A model generated the notes under the pieces. It saw only the letters and a program-made list of their open reading frames with translations, searched no databases and was not told where the DNA came from. A stretch of DNA of 44,151 nucleotides from CAYYMH01 sp964472785. Its GTDB lineage: Bacteria; Zhuqueibacterota; Zhuqueibacteria; Thermofontimicrobiales; Thermofontimicrobiaceae. Location: assembly GCA_964472785.1 (NCBI GenBank), contig CAYYMH010000033.1, positions 1 through 44,151 on the forward strand. Reading direction: 5' to 3'. The position numbers were made by a program, and so were the translations under genes. This document shows positions 8,942 to 18,236 of the stretch, in pieces. Numbering within the stretch: the stretch's first letter is position 1; each line of letters starts with the position of its first letter.

Positions 8942-10387
8942 ATGGCAAAGTTGATATTTGAGTTGTCTTCTGATGGTCGGAAAGGGTATTCTTTACCGAA
9001 ATTACAGGTACCGGAACGAAAAATAAATGAGTTGATTCCTGAAAAGTATTTACGCAAAAAGCCTGCTCGACTTCCGCAAGTGAGCGAAAATGAAGTGGTT
9101 CGTCATTTTATTGAGCTTTCGCGAATGAATTATCATATTGATAAAGGATTTTATCCGCTCGGATCCTGTACCATGAAGTATAATCCGAAAATCAATGAGC
9201 GTGTCGCTGGAGATTCCTGTTTCAGCGATTTACATCCGTTACAGGATGGCAGACTTTTTCAGGGAGCACTGGAATTGATGAAAGAGTTAGCCGGGTATTT
9301 AAGTGAAATTGCAGGCATGGAAGATGTCACCTTGCAACCGGCAGCCGGAGCTCACGGCGAGTTAACCGGTCTGATGCTGATTCGGGCTTACCATGAAAAA
9401 AAGGGGAATCCGCGCAAATATATTCTGATCCCGGATTCGGCGCATGGCACAAATCCCGCGAGTGTGACCATCGCAGGTTATCAGGCAGTACAGATCAAAT
9501 CAGACCAAAACGGACTGGTCGATATTGCTGATCTGGAGACAAAAATTAACGAAGATACTGCGGCTTTAATGCTGACCAATCCGAACACGCTGGGACTTTT
9601 TGAGACGCAGATGAAAAGAATAAATGAATCATTGAACGCTGTTGATGCGCTATTGTACATGGACGGTGCGAATTTAAATGCTCTGCTCGGAATCGTGAAG
9701 CCTGGGGAAGTCGGTGTGGATATATTGCATTTTAATTTACACAAAACGTTTTCCACTCCGCATGGCGGCGGTGGACCTGGTTCGGGGCCTGTCGGTGTTT
9801 CCAAGAAACTGGTCGATTTTTTACCAGTTCCGAGAATTGAAAAAACAAAAAACGGTTATCAATTGAGTTCTGATTATCCGTATTCGATCGGAAAAATTCA
9901 TTCATTTTATGGTAATTTCGGTGTTATGATTAAAGCTTATACTTATATTCGAATGTTAGGCGCCGAAGGATTAAAACGCGTCAGTGAAAATGCAATCATC
10001 AACGCCAACTATCTCAAAGCAAAATTAGAACCTTATTTTGAACTGAAATACACCGGAACGCCGATGCATGAATTTGTGCTGTCTGGTTCGATACAGAAAA
10101 ATAAAGGTGTTTCTACGCTCGATATAGCAAAGCGTTTGCTGGATCTGGGATTTCACGCACCAACCATTTATTTTCCGTTGATTGTGAGTGAAGCCTTAAT
10201 GATAGAGCCAACAGAAACTGAGTCAAGGGAAACGCTGGATGCGTTCGCTGAAGCGATGATTCAAATTAGTGAAGAGGTGGAAAAGGAACCGGATACGGTA
10301 AAGAGTGCGCCAACACAAACACCAGTGACACGTTTGGATGAAGTGATGGCGATTAAAAATCCGGATGTGCGCTATAATTTTGATTGA
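8942..10387 (+). CDS. gcvPB: Glycine dehydrogenase (aminomethyl-transferring) subunit 2
   Basis: This 481-residue protein starts at ATG 8942, preceded by GAAGGG at 8929-8934. An in-frame ATG at 8915 is also open, but family members begin like MAKLIFELS. It is the C-terminal half of the split P protein, which with subunit 1 decarboxylates glycine and passes the aminomethyl group to lipoyl-GcvH. The pyridoxal-phosphate lysine is Lys268 in HFNLHKTFSTPHGGGGPGSG. Other family landmarks are YPLGSCTMKYNP, LQPAAGAHGELTG and SAHGTNPASVTIAGY. Length is normal for the subunit. gcvPA, gcvH and gcvT are not adjacent, unlike in many genomes, so the partner must be elsewhere. Confidence 0.95.
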   Translation: MAKLIFELSSDGRKGYSLPKLQVPERKINELIPEKYLRKKPARLPQVSENEVVRHFIELSRMNYHIDKGFYPLGSCTMKYNPKINERVAGDSCFSDLHPLQDGRLFQGALELMKELAGYLSEIAGMEDVTLQPAAGAHGELTGLMLIRAYHEKKGNPRKYILIPDSAHGTNPASVTIAGYQAVQIKSDQNGLVDIADLETKINEDTAALMLTNPNTLGLFETQMKRINESLNAVDALLYMDGANLNALLGIVKPGEVGVDILHFNLHKTFSTPHGGGGPGSGPVGVSKKLVDFLPVPRIEKTKNGYQLSSDYPYSIGKIHSFYGNFGVMIKAYTYIRMLGAEGLKRVSENAIINANYLKAKLEPYFELKYTGTPMHEFVLSGSIQKNKGVSTLDIAKRLLDLGFHAPTIYFPLIVSEALMIEPTETESRETLDAFAEAMIQISEEVEKEPDTVKSAPTQTPVTRLDEVMAIKNPDVRYNFD

Positions 10388-10396
10388 TAGTGTAAG

Positions 10397-10413
10397 CTGG
10401 CGTAAATTTTGCT
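10397..10413 (+). promoter_or_regulatory. Sigma-54 promoter upstream of the GGDEF regulator
   Basis: CTGGCGTAAATTTTGCT matches the -24/-12 consensus: CTGGC at -24, TTGC followed by T at -12, with exactly ten bases between the invariant GG (10399-10400) and GC (10411-10412). The predicted start is near 10424, ~64 nt before ATG 10488. Two NtrC-type activators are encoded in this window. Confidence 0.6.
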
Positions 10414-10487
10414 AATTTCTTCAGTGCGAATTATCAAAAATTCGTTGGGCAACAGCATTGAACGACAACTTTCTGGAGAATTTCAGC

Positions 10488-11438
10488 ATGATCAAAAATG
10501 AACCTGAAAAGTCCTTAGTCCTGATTGTTGATGATATTCCGTTAAACCGAAAATTACAGAAAACCTATCTCAAAGAGGTCGGATATAACGTTGTATTAGC
10601 GGAAAATGGCATCGAAGCTCTCCGGCGTATCAAAGAGACATCACCGGATTTGGTATTGCTGGATGTGATGATGCCACAAATGGACGGCTATCAGGTGTGC
10701 AGACACATTAAGAACAATATTAAAACACGCTTTATTCCTGTCATCATGGTTACCGCCCTGAATGAAATTGATAGTAAAATCAAAGGAATCGAAGCTGGTG
10801 CGGATGATTTTATTTGTAAGCCGTTTAATAAATTGGAATTGTTGGCGCGCGTCAAATCACTGCTTCGGATAAAGCGGTTAAATCAGGAATTGCAATTAAA
10901 AATCGGTCAGTTGCAGGTGGCTCATGATAAATTAAAAAGACTGGCGATCACGGACGGATTGACAGGTTCTTATAATTATCGTTTTTTCAAAGAACAACTC
11001 AATAAAGAGATTATTCGGGCGAAAAGGCACAAAAGCCATATTTCCATTGTGATGCTGGATATAGATTATTTTAAAAATTACAATGATTCCAACGGGCATC
11101 CTGCGGGTGATGATGTGCTCAAAACCATTGCCAATCTATTGAAGAACAACATTAGAAATATAGATATTGCGGCTCGCTACGGCGGAGAGGAATTTGCGCT
11201 AATTCTGATTGAAACAGATAAACATGCAGCCGGCATTGTCGCCAATAAAATAAAAAGACTGGTGGAAAATTACCAGTTCAAATTTGAGGATACGCAGCCG
11301 AACGGCAAATTAACAGTAAGTATGGGAGTTGCTACTTTTCCGGAGGACGGGGATTCATTCGATGTTTTGGTGAAAAAGGCGGATAAAAGGCTGTATCAGG
11401 CAAAAGATCAGGGGCGCAATCTCGTTGTCATTGATTAA
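10488..11438 (+). CDS. Receiver-GGDEF response regulator (diguanylate cyclase)
   Basis: ATG 10488 with CTGGAG upstream is preferred over an in-frame TTG at 10458. The 316-residue protein has a receiver domain (~9-128) with the acidic pair in LIVDD, phospho-acceptor Asp59 in LVLLDVMMP and Lys111 in CKPF. A helical linker (~128-150) leads to a GGDEF domain (~152-315) with metal-binding LDIDYF, the intact active-site motif GGEEF at 232-236, and an RxxD product-inhibition site (RNID, 223-226). It should therefore make cyclic-di-GMP when phosphorylated, as in PleD/WspR-like regulators. It has its own sigma-54-type promoter and lies 21 bp before a histidine kinase, a plausible cognate sensor. Confidence 0.92.
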   Translation: MIKNEPEKSLVLIVDDIPLNRKLQKTYLKEVGYNVVLAENGIEALRRIKETSPDLVLLDVMMPQMDGYQVCRHIKNNIKTRFIPVIMVTALNEIDSKIKGIEAGADDFICKPFNKLELLARVKSLLRIKRLNQELQLKIGQLQVAHDKLKRLAITDGLTGSYNYRFFKEQLNKEIIRAKRHKSHISIVMLDIDYFKNYNDSNGHPAGDDVLKTIANLLKNNIRNIDIAARYGGEEFALILIETDKHAAGIVANKIKRLVENYQFKFEDTQPNGKLTVSMGVATFPEDGDSFDVLVKKADKRLYQAKDQGRNLVVID

Positions 11439-11459
11439 AGAATTTCAAAAGGTATAAAA

Positions 11460-12962
11460 ATGGAAATCAAGAAAAGTTTTTCACTAAAACTGTTCCTTGT
11501 TATTTTGGCAGTAGCTATCATTCCTGTTGTGATGAGTTTTCTTTATTTATTAAAAGTGAAATCACAAACAGGTTATGAAGGGACAGGTTCAGATTTTCTT
11601 GTGTTTTTTTTATTTATTATTCTGACGATTGGTCTGGCAATGATTGGTACAATTTTTATTTTTAAACCCCTCTATGACCGGTTGATTAAATATAATCAGA
11701 TCGCCAGAAAAATCGCCGGAGGCAAATTCGATAACCGCTTACCGATTGTTATGGATGATGAACTGGGCAAACTGGCCAAATTTTTCAACATTCTGACAAA
11801 AGAATTTCAGAATTTGATCATGGAAAAAGGGGCTCCCTGGCAGTTCCGAGAAAAAGACCGAATCAACACTATCCTTCACAATGTCAGCGATGGTGTTATT
11901 CTCACGGATACGGACGATGAAATCTTGCTGTTTAATTCGGTTGCTGAAAGTTGGTTCGGTATTCAGACCGAAAAAAATCACGATACCAAAAAGAACGGAA
12001 ACCATAAAATTGACCATTTGATTAAGGATGATAAAATTCTTGATTTTTATTATAAAGTAAAAAACAGTGAATATCAGGAGAGCTCACCAAAAATTGAAAT
12101 ACAGATCAAGCCGCCTCATTCAGCAAAAGAAATTACGCTTCAGCCCAAAGTAACAAAAGTCATCGGACGGAACAATGATCTGGTCGGTATTGCCACAATA
12201 TTCAGAGATATTACCGAAGCAAAAGAGATAAATCGCAAAAAGACAGAGCTTGTCTCAATGGTATCGCACGAGCTACGTTCACCACTAACGTCAATCGCAG
12301 GATTCAGTGAACTGCTGCTGGATGACAATGTCACCCGTTATCAGGCAAGGGATTATGCGGATATCATCCTGAAGGAATCCCGGCATCTGAATGATTTGAT
12401 AAACAAGTATCTCGACATTTCCAGAATTGAATCCGGCAAAAGTCAGGTTCACAAAACAACCGTCAATATGGAGGAAGTGGTTCGCAGCGTACTGGGGATG
12501 CACTCTTATTTGGCCGATAAAAAGAATATCAGTGTCGGAGTTGATATTGCAGGAAATATCTCAGATATACAGGCGGATCGTGAGATGGTCGGTGAAGTTG
12601 TGCTCAATCTTTTTTCAAATGCGATAAAATATAGCCCGGCAGGAAAAAGAATTGATATCCGAATTGAAGAGAACGATGATTATCAGATCGTCAGCGTCAT
12701 TGACCAGGGATATGGCATTCCCGAAGACTCTTTGGACAAGATATTTAACAAATTTTATCGCGTTAAAAGTGATGAACATGTGCAAAATGTAGAAGGCTCA
12801 GGACTGGGCTTATCCCTTGTGAAAGAGATCATTATCCAGCATGATGGCGATATTTGGGTGGAAAGCAGGTTGAATCAAGGTTCCACTTTTATGTTTACTT
12901 TGCCAAAGACCGGAGAAGAGCAATATATTGATTCATCAATGGACGAGATCATCAGGGCGTAG
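11460..12962 (+). CDS. Membrane HAMP-PAS sensor histidine kinase
   Basis: This 500-residue protein starts at ATG 11460 with AAAAGG upstream. Two membrane helices (~11-31 and ~45-68) are joined by only about a dozen residues, so there is no real extracytoplasmic sensor. HAMP follows (~69-122), then PAS (~131-255: ILHNVSDGVILTDTDDEILLFN), HisKA with His270 in SMVSHELRSPLTS, and HATPase with N box NLFSNAIKYSP, G1 DQGYGIP and G2 GSGLGLSLVKEII. All catalytic motifs are intact. Signals are probably sensed within the membrane or by PAS. It follows the GGDEF regulator by 21 bp and probably shares its transcript. The ~440 bp after it contain no gene. Confidence 0.92.
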   Translation: MEIKKSFSLKLFLVILAVAIIPVVMSFLYLLKVKSQTGYEGTGSDFLVFFLFIILTIGLAMIGTIFIFKPLYDRLIKYNQIARKIAGGKFDNRLPIVMDDELGKLAKFFNILTKEFQNLIMEKGAPWQFREKDRINTILHNVSDGVILTDTDDEILLFNSVAESWFGIQTEKNHDTKKNGNHKIDHLIKDDKILDFYYKVKNSEYQESSPKIEIQIKPPHSAKEITLQPKVTKVIGRNNDLVGIATIFRDITEAKEINRKKTELVSMVSHELRSPLTSIAGFSELLLDDNVTRYQARDYADIILKESRHLNDLINKYLDISRIESGKSQVHKTTVNMEEVVRSVLGMHSYLADKKNISVGVDIAGNISDIQADREMVGEVVLNLFSNAIKYSPAGKRIDIRIEENDDYQIVSVIDQGYGIPEDSLDKIFNKFYRVKSDEHVQNVEGSGLGLSLVKEIIIQHDGDIWVESRLNQGSTFMFTLPKTGEEQYIDSSMDEIIRA

Positions 12963-13157
12963 CGTAAAGTTTTTCAATGTACATATTGTGATGGCTGACA
13001 ACTAACCTGTTCAAACACATATTTGTGTTAAATTGTGATAATTCTTCTTTCGGATAATAGCATTTTCAAGCTCCCGCTATAATCAGCATTTTCAATGAAA
13101 GTAACCGCAGGATTTTAAAATACATTTGGATACCGGATTTTTAAAAAATGGTTTTAT

Positions 13158-13260
13158 TGCCACAGATATTACAGATAAAAGCGGATTTTAAAGTTCCAAT
13201 TTTAGAAAATTCATTAAATAATGGAAAGTATTTGGGAAAATTTGTGTTAATCCGTGGCAA
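13158..13260. repeat. Dispersed intergenic repeat, gccacagat...atccgtggc type
   Basis: The element starts ttgccacagatattacagat and ends ttgtgttaatccgtggcaa. The ends are degenerate inverted repeats ~100 bp apart. It occupies the middle of the 439-bp gap 12963-13401, which shows no other feature except AAAGGA before the next start codon. Confidence 0.55.
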
Positions 13261-13401
13261 GAGAAAAGTCTCCATTCGTGCGAAATACATGAAAAACGCT
13301 GGCAAAGTTAATCAACTGCTTTTTTGAAACTTTGAATTCTGTCAAGCAGTTAATTACTGACGATATTCATTATTTGAATTTACATTAATTGAAAGGACTT
13401 T

Positions 13402-15435
13402 ATGCCTTTAACTCAAAAAAATAAAAAGAAAGCTTTTATCAGAGACAGAAAAGGCGTAAACGATTTAGAAAAATTTATTAACGATCATATTTACAAAAGC
13501 AGCCAGACAGCCGCATCATTAGCAACTAATGATCGGCCTGGCAGCAAAAAAACGATTCTGTTGGTTGATGATGATCCGGATATGGTTGAAATCGGCAGAA
13601 AGATCATTGTGTCTGCGGGTTACAATTTTTTATCCACGTCCAGCGGACAGGAAGGTTTGGATTTTATTTTAAAATATAAACCGGATTTAATTTTGCTCGA
13701 CTATCTGATGCCCGGATTGAACGGTGTCCAGGTTTTCGAGCGGCTTGTGACCAGCCAGCGTTACAAACATCTATCTCATACGCCTGTGATTATGTTAACC
13801 GCAAAAAGTGAATATGATATTGACCGCACGGCTTTGTTCGAGATGGGCTTGGCTGCATTTTTAGTCAAACCGTTCGGACACCGGGAATTGATTAATGTGA
13901 TCGACAATGTTTTTATCCTCAATCAAGTCAAACAAAAAAACATTGAACTTGAGCAAAAAATTCGACGCAGTGAATACAAATATCAGGATTTGATTGAAAA
14001 CGCGAATGATCTAATTTATACCTTGAATTTAAAAGGCGATTTTATTTTCATTAATAAACGATTGAGCACGCTGACTGGTTTTCAACGTGAGGATTGGATC
14101 GGGCGAAGTTTTTTTGATCTGGTAGCTCCGGAAGATAGGGTGGAGGCTCGGAACAACTTCAAGCTTACGCTCAAAGGAAAGCCGCGTATTTTTGAGATTC
14201 GTCTCATTTGCCAATCGGGAAATCCGCTCTATCTCTCAATGAATATTAATCCAATTCATGAAAAAGGTGAAGTTGTTGGCGCTGTCGGTATTAGCAGGGA
14301 CATTACGCAACGGAAGCATTTGGAGCAGGAAATAACCGACTTGAAAAACTTTAACGAGAGTATCATTCAGAGTATGGGTTCGGGTCTGATTACTTTAAAT
14401 TTGGACAGCAAGATCACGTCCTTCAACAACAGCGCTGAGGAGATTTTGGGCTATAAAAAAGATGAGGTCATTGGGAAATATATTTATGAGATTTTTCCTG
14501 ATCAGGAGTGCAGGAAAATGCTGTCTGCGAATGAATCACGCTACGGATTTCCGTTAAACCGGGAGATGGAATTAACAAAAAAGGACAAAGAAAAAGTTTT
14601 TATCGGATATAGTGTTTCTTCAAGAATCGATAATCATAATTTAAAAGTGGGTACGATTATTTCGTTCAGAGACATCTCGCAAATCAAGCAAATGCAGGTG
14701 GAAGTTGTCCGAATGGACCGGTTGGCATCGATGGGTGTTTTGGCATCGGGGATCGCGCATGAAGTCCGAAATCCGCTGGCAGGAATCAAAACCATGGCAC
14801 AGACGTTGGAAGAAGAATTGGATCAAAACGATTCCCGCAAAGAATATCTCACCCGAATTATCAGTCAGGTTAATCGGTTGGATGGGTTGCTTAAATCGTT
14901 ATTTTCTTACGCCAAGCCACAACAACCGGACCGGAAAGCCCAACGACTTGAAGAAGTTATTCAGGAAGTTGATGTTTTATTTAAGGATCGAATAAAAAAG
15001 AAAAGCATTAAATACAAAAAACAATTCCAGCCAAAATTACCAAAAGTGTATGTTGATTTCCATCAAATTCAGCAGGTATTCATCAATTTATTTTTAAATT
15101 CATTGGAAGCGATGGACGGCAACGGTGCTTTGACCCTGACTGCTGAAACGACCAGGACGATTATCTATCCGAAAGAGCGGCGCAAAAAGATGTTTACCGG
15201 AGAGCGAAAAGAGGCGCTCTACGTGAAAGTTATCGTCAGTGATACAGGAACCGGTATTAGCTCTGATGATAAAAAGGTGATCTTTGATCCGTTTTTTACC
15301 ACAAAACCACAGGGCACAGGATTGGGACTTTCGATTGTTTATCGGATTATTGAGGAACATCATGGCGAGATTTTAGTAGATAGTGAAGTGGGGAAAGGTA
15401 CAACCTTTACAATCCTATTACCAACTGAGGAGTGA
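13402..15435 (+). CDS. Receiver-PAS-PAS hybrid histidine kinase
   Basis: This 677-residue protein starts at ATG 13402 with AAAGGA upstream. There are no membrane segments, so it is cytosolic. After a basic N-terminus, the receiver spans ~48-170 (LLVDDDPD; phospho-acceptor Asp100 in LILLDYLMP; Lys156 in VKPF). Two PAS domains follow (~190-302 and ~315-428), then an NtrB-like HisKA with His453 in GIAHEVRNPLAG. The ATPase domain has NLFLNSLEAMD, DTGTGIS, FDPFFTTKPQGTGLGLSI and a normal end. An N-terminal receiver lets another kinase control it. It lies 7 bp before a sigma-54 activator gene, so the two form an NtrBC-like pair. Confidence 0.93.
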   Translation: MPLTQKNKKKAFIRDRKGVNDLEKFINDHIYKSSQTAASLATNDRPGSKKTILLVDDDPDMVEIGRKIIVSAGYNFLSTSSGQEGLDFILKYKPDLILLDYLMPGLNGVQVFERLVTSQRYKHLSHTPVIMLTAKSEYDIDRTALFEMGLAAFLVKPFGHRELINVIDNVFILNQVKQKNIELEQKIRRSEYKYQDLIENANDLIYTLNLKGDFIFINKRLSTLTGFQREDWIGRSFFDLVAPEDRVEARNNFKLTLKGKPRIFEIRLICQSGNPLYLSMNINPIHEKGEVVGAVGISRDITQRKHLEQEITDLKNFNESIIQSMGSGLITLNLDSKITSFNNSAEEILGYKKDEVIGKYIYEIFPDQECRKMLSANESRYGFPLNREMELTKKDKEKVFIGYSVSSRIDNHNLKVGTIISFRDISQIKQMQVEVVRMDRLASMGVLASGIAHEVRNPLAGIKTMAQTLEEELDQNDSRKEYLTRIISQVNRLDGLLKSLFSYAKPQQPDRKAQRLEEVIQEVDVLFKDRIKKKSIKYKKQFQPKLPKVYVDFHQIQQVFINLFLNSLEAMDGNGALTLTAETTRTIIYPKERRKKMFTGERKEALYVKVIVSDTGTGISSDDKKVIFDPFFTTKPQGTGLGLSIVYRIIEEHHGEILVDSEVGKGTTFTILLPTEE

Positions 15436-15442
15436 TTTTTAG

Positions 15443-16822
15443 ATGAAGGAACGCATACTTATTGTTGATGATGAAGAAGATTTGACTTTGGGTTATTCAA
15501 AATGTTTGACCAAAGTCGGATATGATGTAAAAACGACAAATTCGGGTGAAAAAGCGCTCGAACTTTTGCGAGAGGAAATATTTGACCTTGTATTTTTAGA
15601 TATTCGTCTGCCCAATATGAACGGCATGCAGGTTTTAAAGGAAGCTCTCGACATTGATCCGGATTTGATTGTTGTCATCATTACAGCCCATGGGACGATT
15701 GAGTCGGCTGTTGAAGCAATGAGTATTGGCGCTCACCACTATTTGATGAAAGGTTTTAACCTTGAGGAGTTACGGGTTGTGGCAAAAAAAGCTCTGGAAG
15801 TTAACAAGTTAAAACGGGAAATCTACCACTTAAAATTGCAAGATCGGCGCCGGTATCCGGATACAGCCATTTACGGAAACAGTCCAAATATGAAGAAAGT
15901 GAAAGACCTGATTAAAGTTATTGCCAAAACACCAAAGACGTCTGTTTTGATTCAGGGTGAAAGCGGTACCGGAAAAGAATTAGTTGCCTGGGCAGTTCAC
16001 AATTGGAGCCTTCGCAGAGAAAAGCCAATGATTCCGATTAATTGTAGCGCAATACCCGAAACGTTGATGGAAAGTGAGTTGTTTGGTTTTGAAAAAGGTG
16101 CGTTTACTGACGCAAAATCGATGAAAAAAGGTGTCTTTGAAATGGCGCATGGTGGCACGATTTTCCTTGACGAAATTTCGAGCATGAATCCTAAATTGCA
16201 GCCGAAATTGCTGAGAGTTTTGGAGAGCCAAAAGTTTCGCCGGATCGGCGGAACATCGGATATTAAAATAGATGTGCGGGTTATCGCAGCGAGTAATCAG
16301 GACTTGAAAAAATGCGTGCAAGAGGGCATTTTTCGTGAGGATTTATATTATCGGCTGAAGGTCATGGAGATAAATTTGCCGCCGCTCAAAGAGCGGGCAG
16401 AAGACATCATTCCCATGGCGAAATTGTTCATTGACCAGAATAATAAAGAATTTTCCAAGAAAATCAAGGGAATTTCTCCGGAGGCGCAAAAATTACTGTT
16501 GACTTACAATTGGCCCGGGAATGTCAGAGAATTGAAGAATGTTATCGAACGCGCGTCCATTTTATGCCAGGACGATATCATTGATGTGTCTCATTTGGCT
16601 ATTGAGGTTAAAAACGCCCACCAAAAAGATCTGTCACCGGATATGCCTGTTGCAACAGAATCCAATGATCCTGATAAAGTATATTCTCTGCAACAGATTG
16701 AGAAAAAACATATCATCAAAACCTTAGAACAATTTAATGGAAACAAATCTAAGGCTGCACGAATTCTGCAAATTTCCCGTTCAACATTACGCGAGAAGCT
16801 GAAGCAGTACGGAATCGGTTGA
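15443..16822 (+). CDS. NtrC-family sigma-54 activator (receiver-AAA-Fis)
   Basis: This 459-residue protein starts at ATG 15443, preceded by GAGGAG that overlaps the end of the kinase gene. The receiver (~1-120) has Asp53 in LVFLDIRLP; the conserved lysine is in LMKGF rather than KPF. The AAA domain (~143-380) has Walker A GESGTGKE (172-179), Walker B GGTIFLDEI and arginine-finger region FREDLYYRL. The sigma-54 contact loop is GAFTDA (219-224) instead of GAFTGA, a known natural variant. The C-terminal Fis-type helix-turn-helix is NGNKSKAARILQISRSTLREKL. It likely activates sigma-54 promoters such as those at 10397 and 17355, one of them just downstream of this gene. The pairing is inferred from position. 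Confidence 0.93.
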   Translation: MKERILIVDDEEDLTLGYSKCLTKVGYDVKTTNSGEKALELLREEIFDLVFLDIRLPNMNGMQVLKEALDIDPDLIVVIITAHGTIESAVEAMSIGAHHYLMKGFNLEELRVVAKKALEVNKLKREIYHLKLQDRRRYPDTAIYGNSPNMKKVKDLIKVIAKTPKTSVLIQGESGTGKELVAWAVHNWSLRREKPMIPINCSAIPETLMESELFGFEKGAFTDAKSMKKGVFEMAHGGTIFLDEISSMNPKLQPKLLRVLESQKFRRIGGTSDIKIDVRVIAASNQDLKKCVQEGIFREDLYYRLKVMEINLPPLKERAEDIIPMAKLFIDQNNKEFSKKIKGISPEAQKLLLTYNWPGNVRELKNVIERASILCQDDIIDVSHLAIEVKNAHQKDLSPDMPVATESNDPDKVYSLQQIEKKHIIKTLEQFNGNKSKAARILQISRSTLREKLKQYGIG

Positions 16823-17354
16823 GCAATGAAATAAATGAATTATGGACTTGCCTGACAACCCCCGGCTGGATACTATTTATACCCTTGGTGACGTTAGTCC
16901 GTTTTCTTTCTATATTGTAATGCAGTTTACGTAATTCAAATTTTAAAATCAAGTTCAGTAACAAGCGATTAGCCAGACGAAACTGTTTGTTTTTACATAT
17001 CCTGCGTTATTTTCTTGCTATTTTATACCACCATATTACTTTTGCCCCCCTGAAGTTTGAACAGAAATCGTCCAGTAAGCCCAAAATTATAAAACAGGAC
17101 ATAACTGTAAAAAGAACAGTGAAATAAAGAAAAAGCCGAAGCAAAATAAACGCACCTAAAAAACATTTTGATTAGTGTATAATATTTAAAGGTTTAAAAT
17201 ACATTCTATCAGCTAAAGCACATTAATCAATCGGAGTGAAGAGTGGGATTTTAGTTTTAGTCACGAAGAAAAAGTATTTTGTTTGAATGTGTAACCTATT
17301 GATATTATTAATATAAATTTCTGCTTACAGGATAGGGTTAATTAAATCAATTAA
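16823..17354. other. Non-coding stretch before the receiver-PATAN gene
   Basis: The ~530 bp are AT-rich and have stop codons in all frames without a plausible gene, RNA or repeat. The only signal in the wider gap is the sigma-54 promoter at 17355-17371. A TATAAT-like string near 17176 has no partner -35 box. Confidence 0.5.
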
Positions 17355-17371
17355 TTGGCATAATATTTGCG
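17355..17371 (+). promoter_or_regulatory. Sigma-54 promoter of the receiver-PATAN gene
   Basis: TTGGCATAATATTTGCG fits the consensus: TTGGCA at -24, TTGC at -12, with ten bases between GG (17357-17358) and GC (17369-17370). The predicted start is near 17382, ~34 nt before ATG 17416, leaving room for the ribosome site GGAAGGG at 17405-17411. The activator gene at 15443-16822 ends ~530 bp upstream. Confidence 0.7.
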
Positions 17372-17415
17372 TAAAAGGAGAAAAAAACTAACAACTCAAC
17401 CACTGGAAGGGAATA

Positions 17416-18114
17416 ATGAAAAACGCGGTAAAAAGAATTTTGATCGCTGATGACGAAGAAGATCTTGCCTGGAGTCTTGGAAAAAGTCTGAAAAAGCAAT
17501 ATCATGATTTTGAGATACATTCCGTGAATTCAGGGAATGCGGCATTAGCGATGATAAAAAAGTTTCCCTTGGATCTGGTGATTTCCGATGTGCAGATGCC
17601 CGGAATGAGTGGGTTGCTCATTTTGGATTATGTTAAAAAAACGATGCCAGACTCTCGCGTTATCATCATGAGCTCACTCACTAACGGAGAACTAAAAAAA
17701 ATAGCGGATACGAAGTCAGGAATTTATTATTTGGAAAAGCCATTTGACATGGAAGAGTTTAAAAGAATTGTCAATGAAGCAATTGTAAACAAGAAAAATT
17801 TGAGTAATAAACAGATTGTTAATGTTTCGATGAGAGATTTGATCAAGCGAAGCTATCAGGACAGATACACGGGAGTCGTGAAGATTTGGAATAGGGAAGA
17901 AAAGGGAAAAATACATTTTTGTAACGGAGAAATCATCCACGCAAAATTGGGAATGATAAAGGGTGAAATGGCGCTTATTAATATCTTGATTTGGGATAAG
18001 TTTGATTATGAACCAGAATTAACCATCCTGCCGAAAAAGAAAACGATCTATTATGGATGGAAGTTAATTTTAAAAGATGAATTGTCGGATTTGAGAAATG
18101 TTTCCCAGCTTTAG
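17416..18114 (+). CDS. Response regulator with C-terminal PATAN (DUF4388-like) domain
   Basis: This 232-residue protein starts at ATG 17416, with GGAAGGG five bases before it. The receiver (~6-122) has the acidic pair in LIADDEED, phospho-acceptor Asp58 in LVISDVQMPGMSG and Lys108 in LEKPF, so it is competent for phosphorylation. Residues ~128-220 form a PATAN/DUF4388-type domain: VSMRDLIKRSYQDRYTGVVKI, then GKIHFCNGEIIHAKLG and GEMALINILIWDKFDYE. PATAN receivers act through protein contacts rather than DNA and are linked to motility and polarity in cyanobacteria and myxobacteria. It is the first gene of the ParA-FtsZ cluster and has a sigma-54 promoter. The 122-bp gap to parA shows no strong promoter. 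Confidence 0.85.
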   Translation: MKNAVKRILIADDEEDLAWSLGKSLKKQYHDFEIHSVNSGNAALAMIKKFPLDLVISDVQMPGMSGLLILDYVKKTMPDSRVIIMSSLTNGELKKIADTKSGIYYLEKPFDMEEFKRIVNEAIVNKKNLSNKQIVNVSMRDLIKRSYQDRYTGVVKIWNREEKGKIHFCNGEIIHAKLGMIKGEMALINILIWDKFDYEPELTILPKKKTIYYGWKLILKDELSDLRNVSQL

Positions 18115-18236
18115 TTGGGAGCGCTTCTCATTAAAAGATACTTAAAATAATTACCCAATTGAGTTACACTCTTCAGTATAAAATTAAACATAAAGTGACA
18201 GCGGATTGAAAAAATAAAAATGAGCAAAGGTGAATC

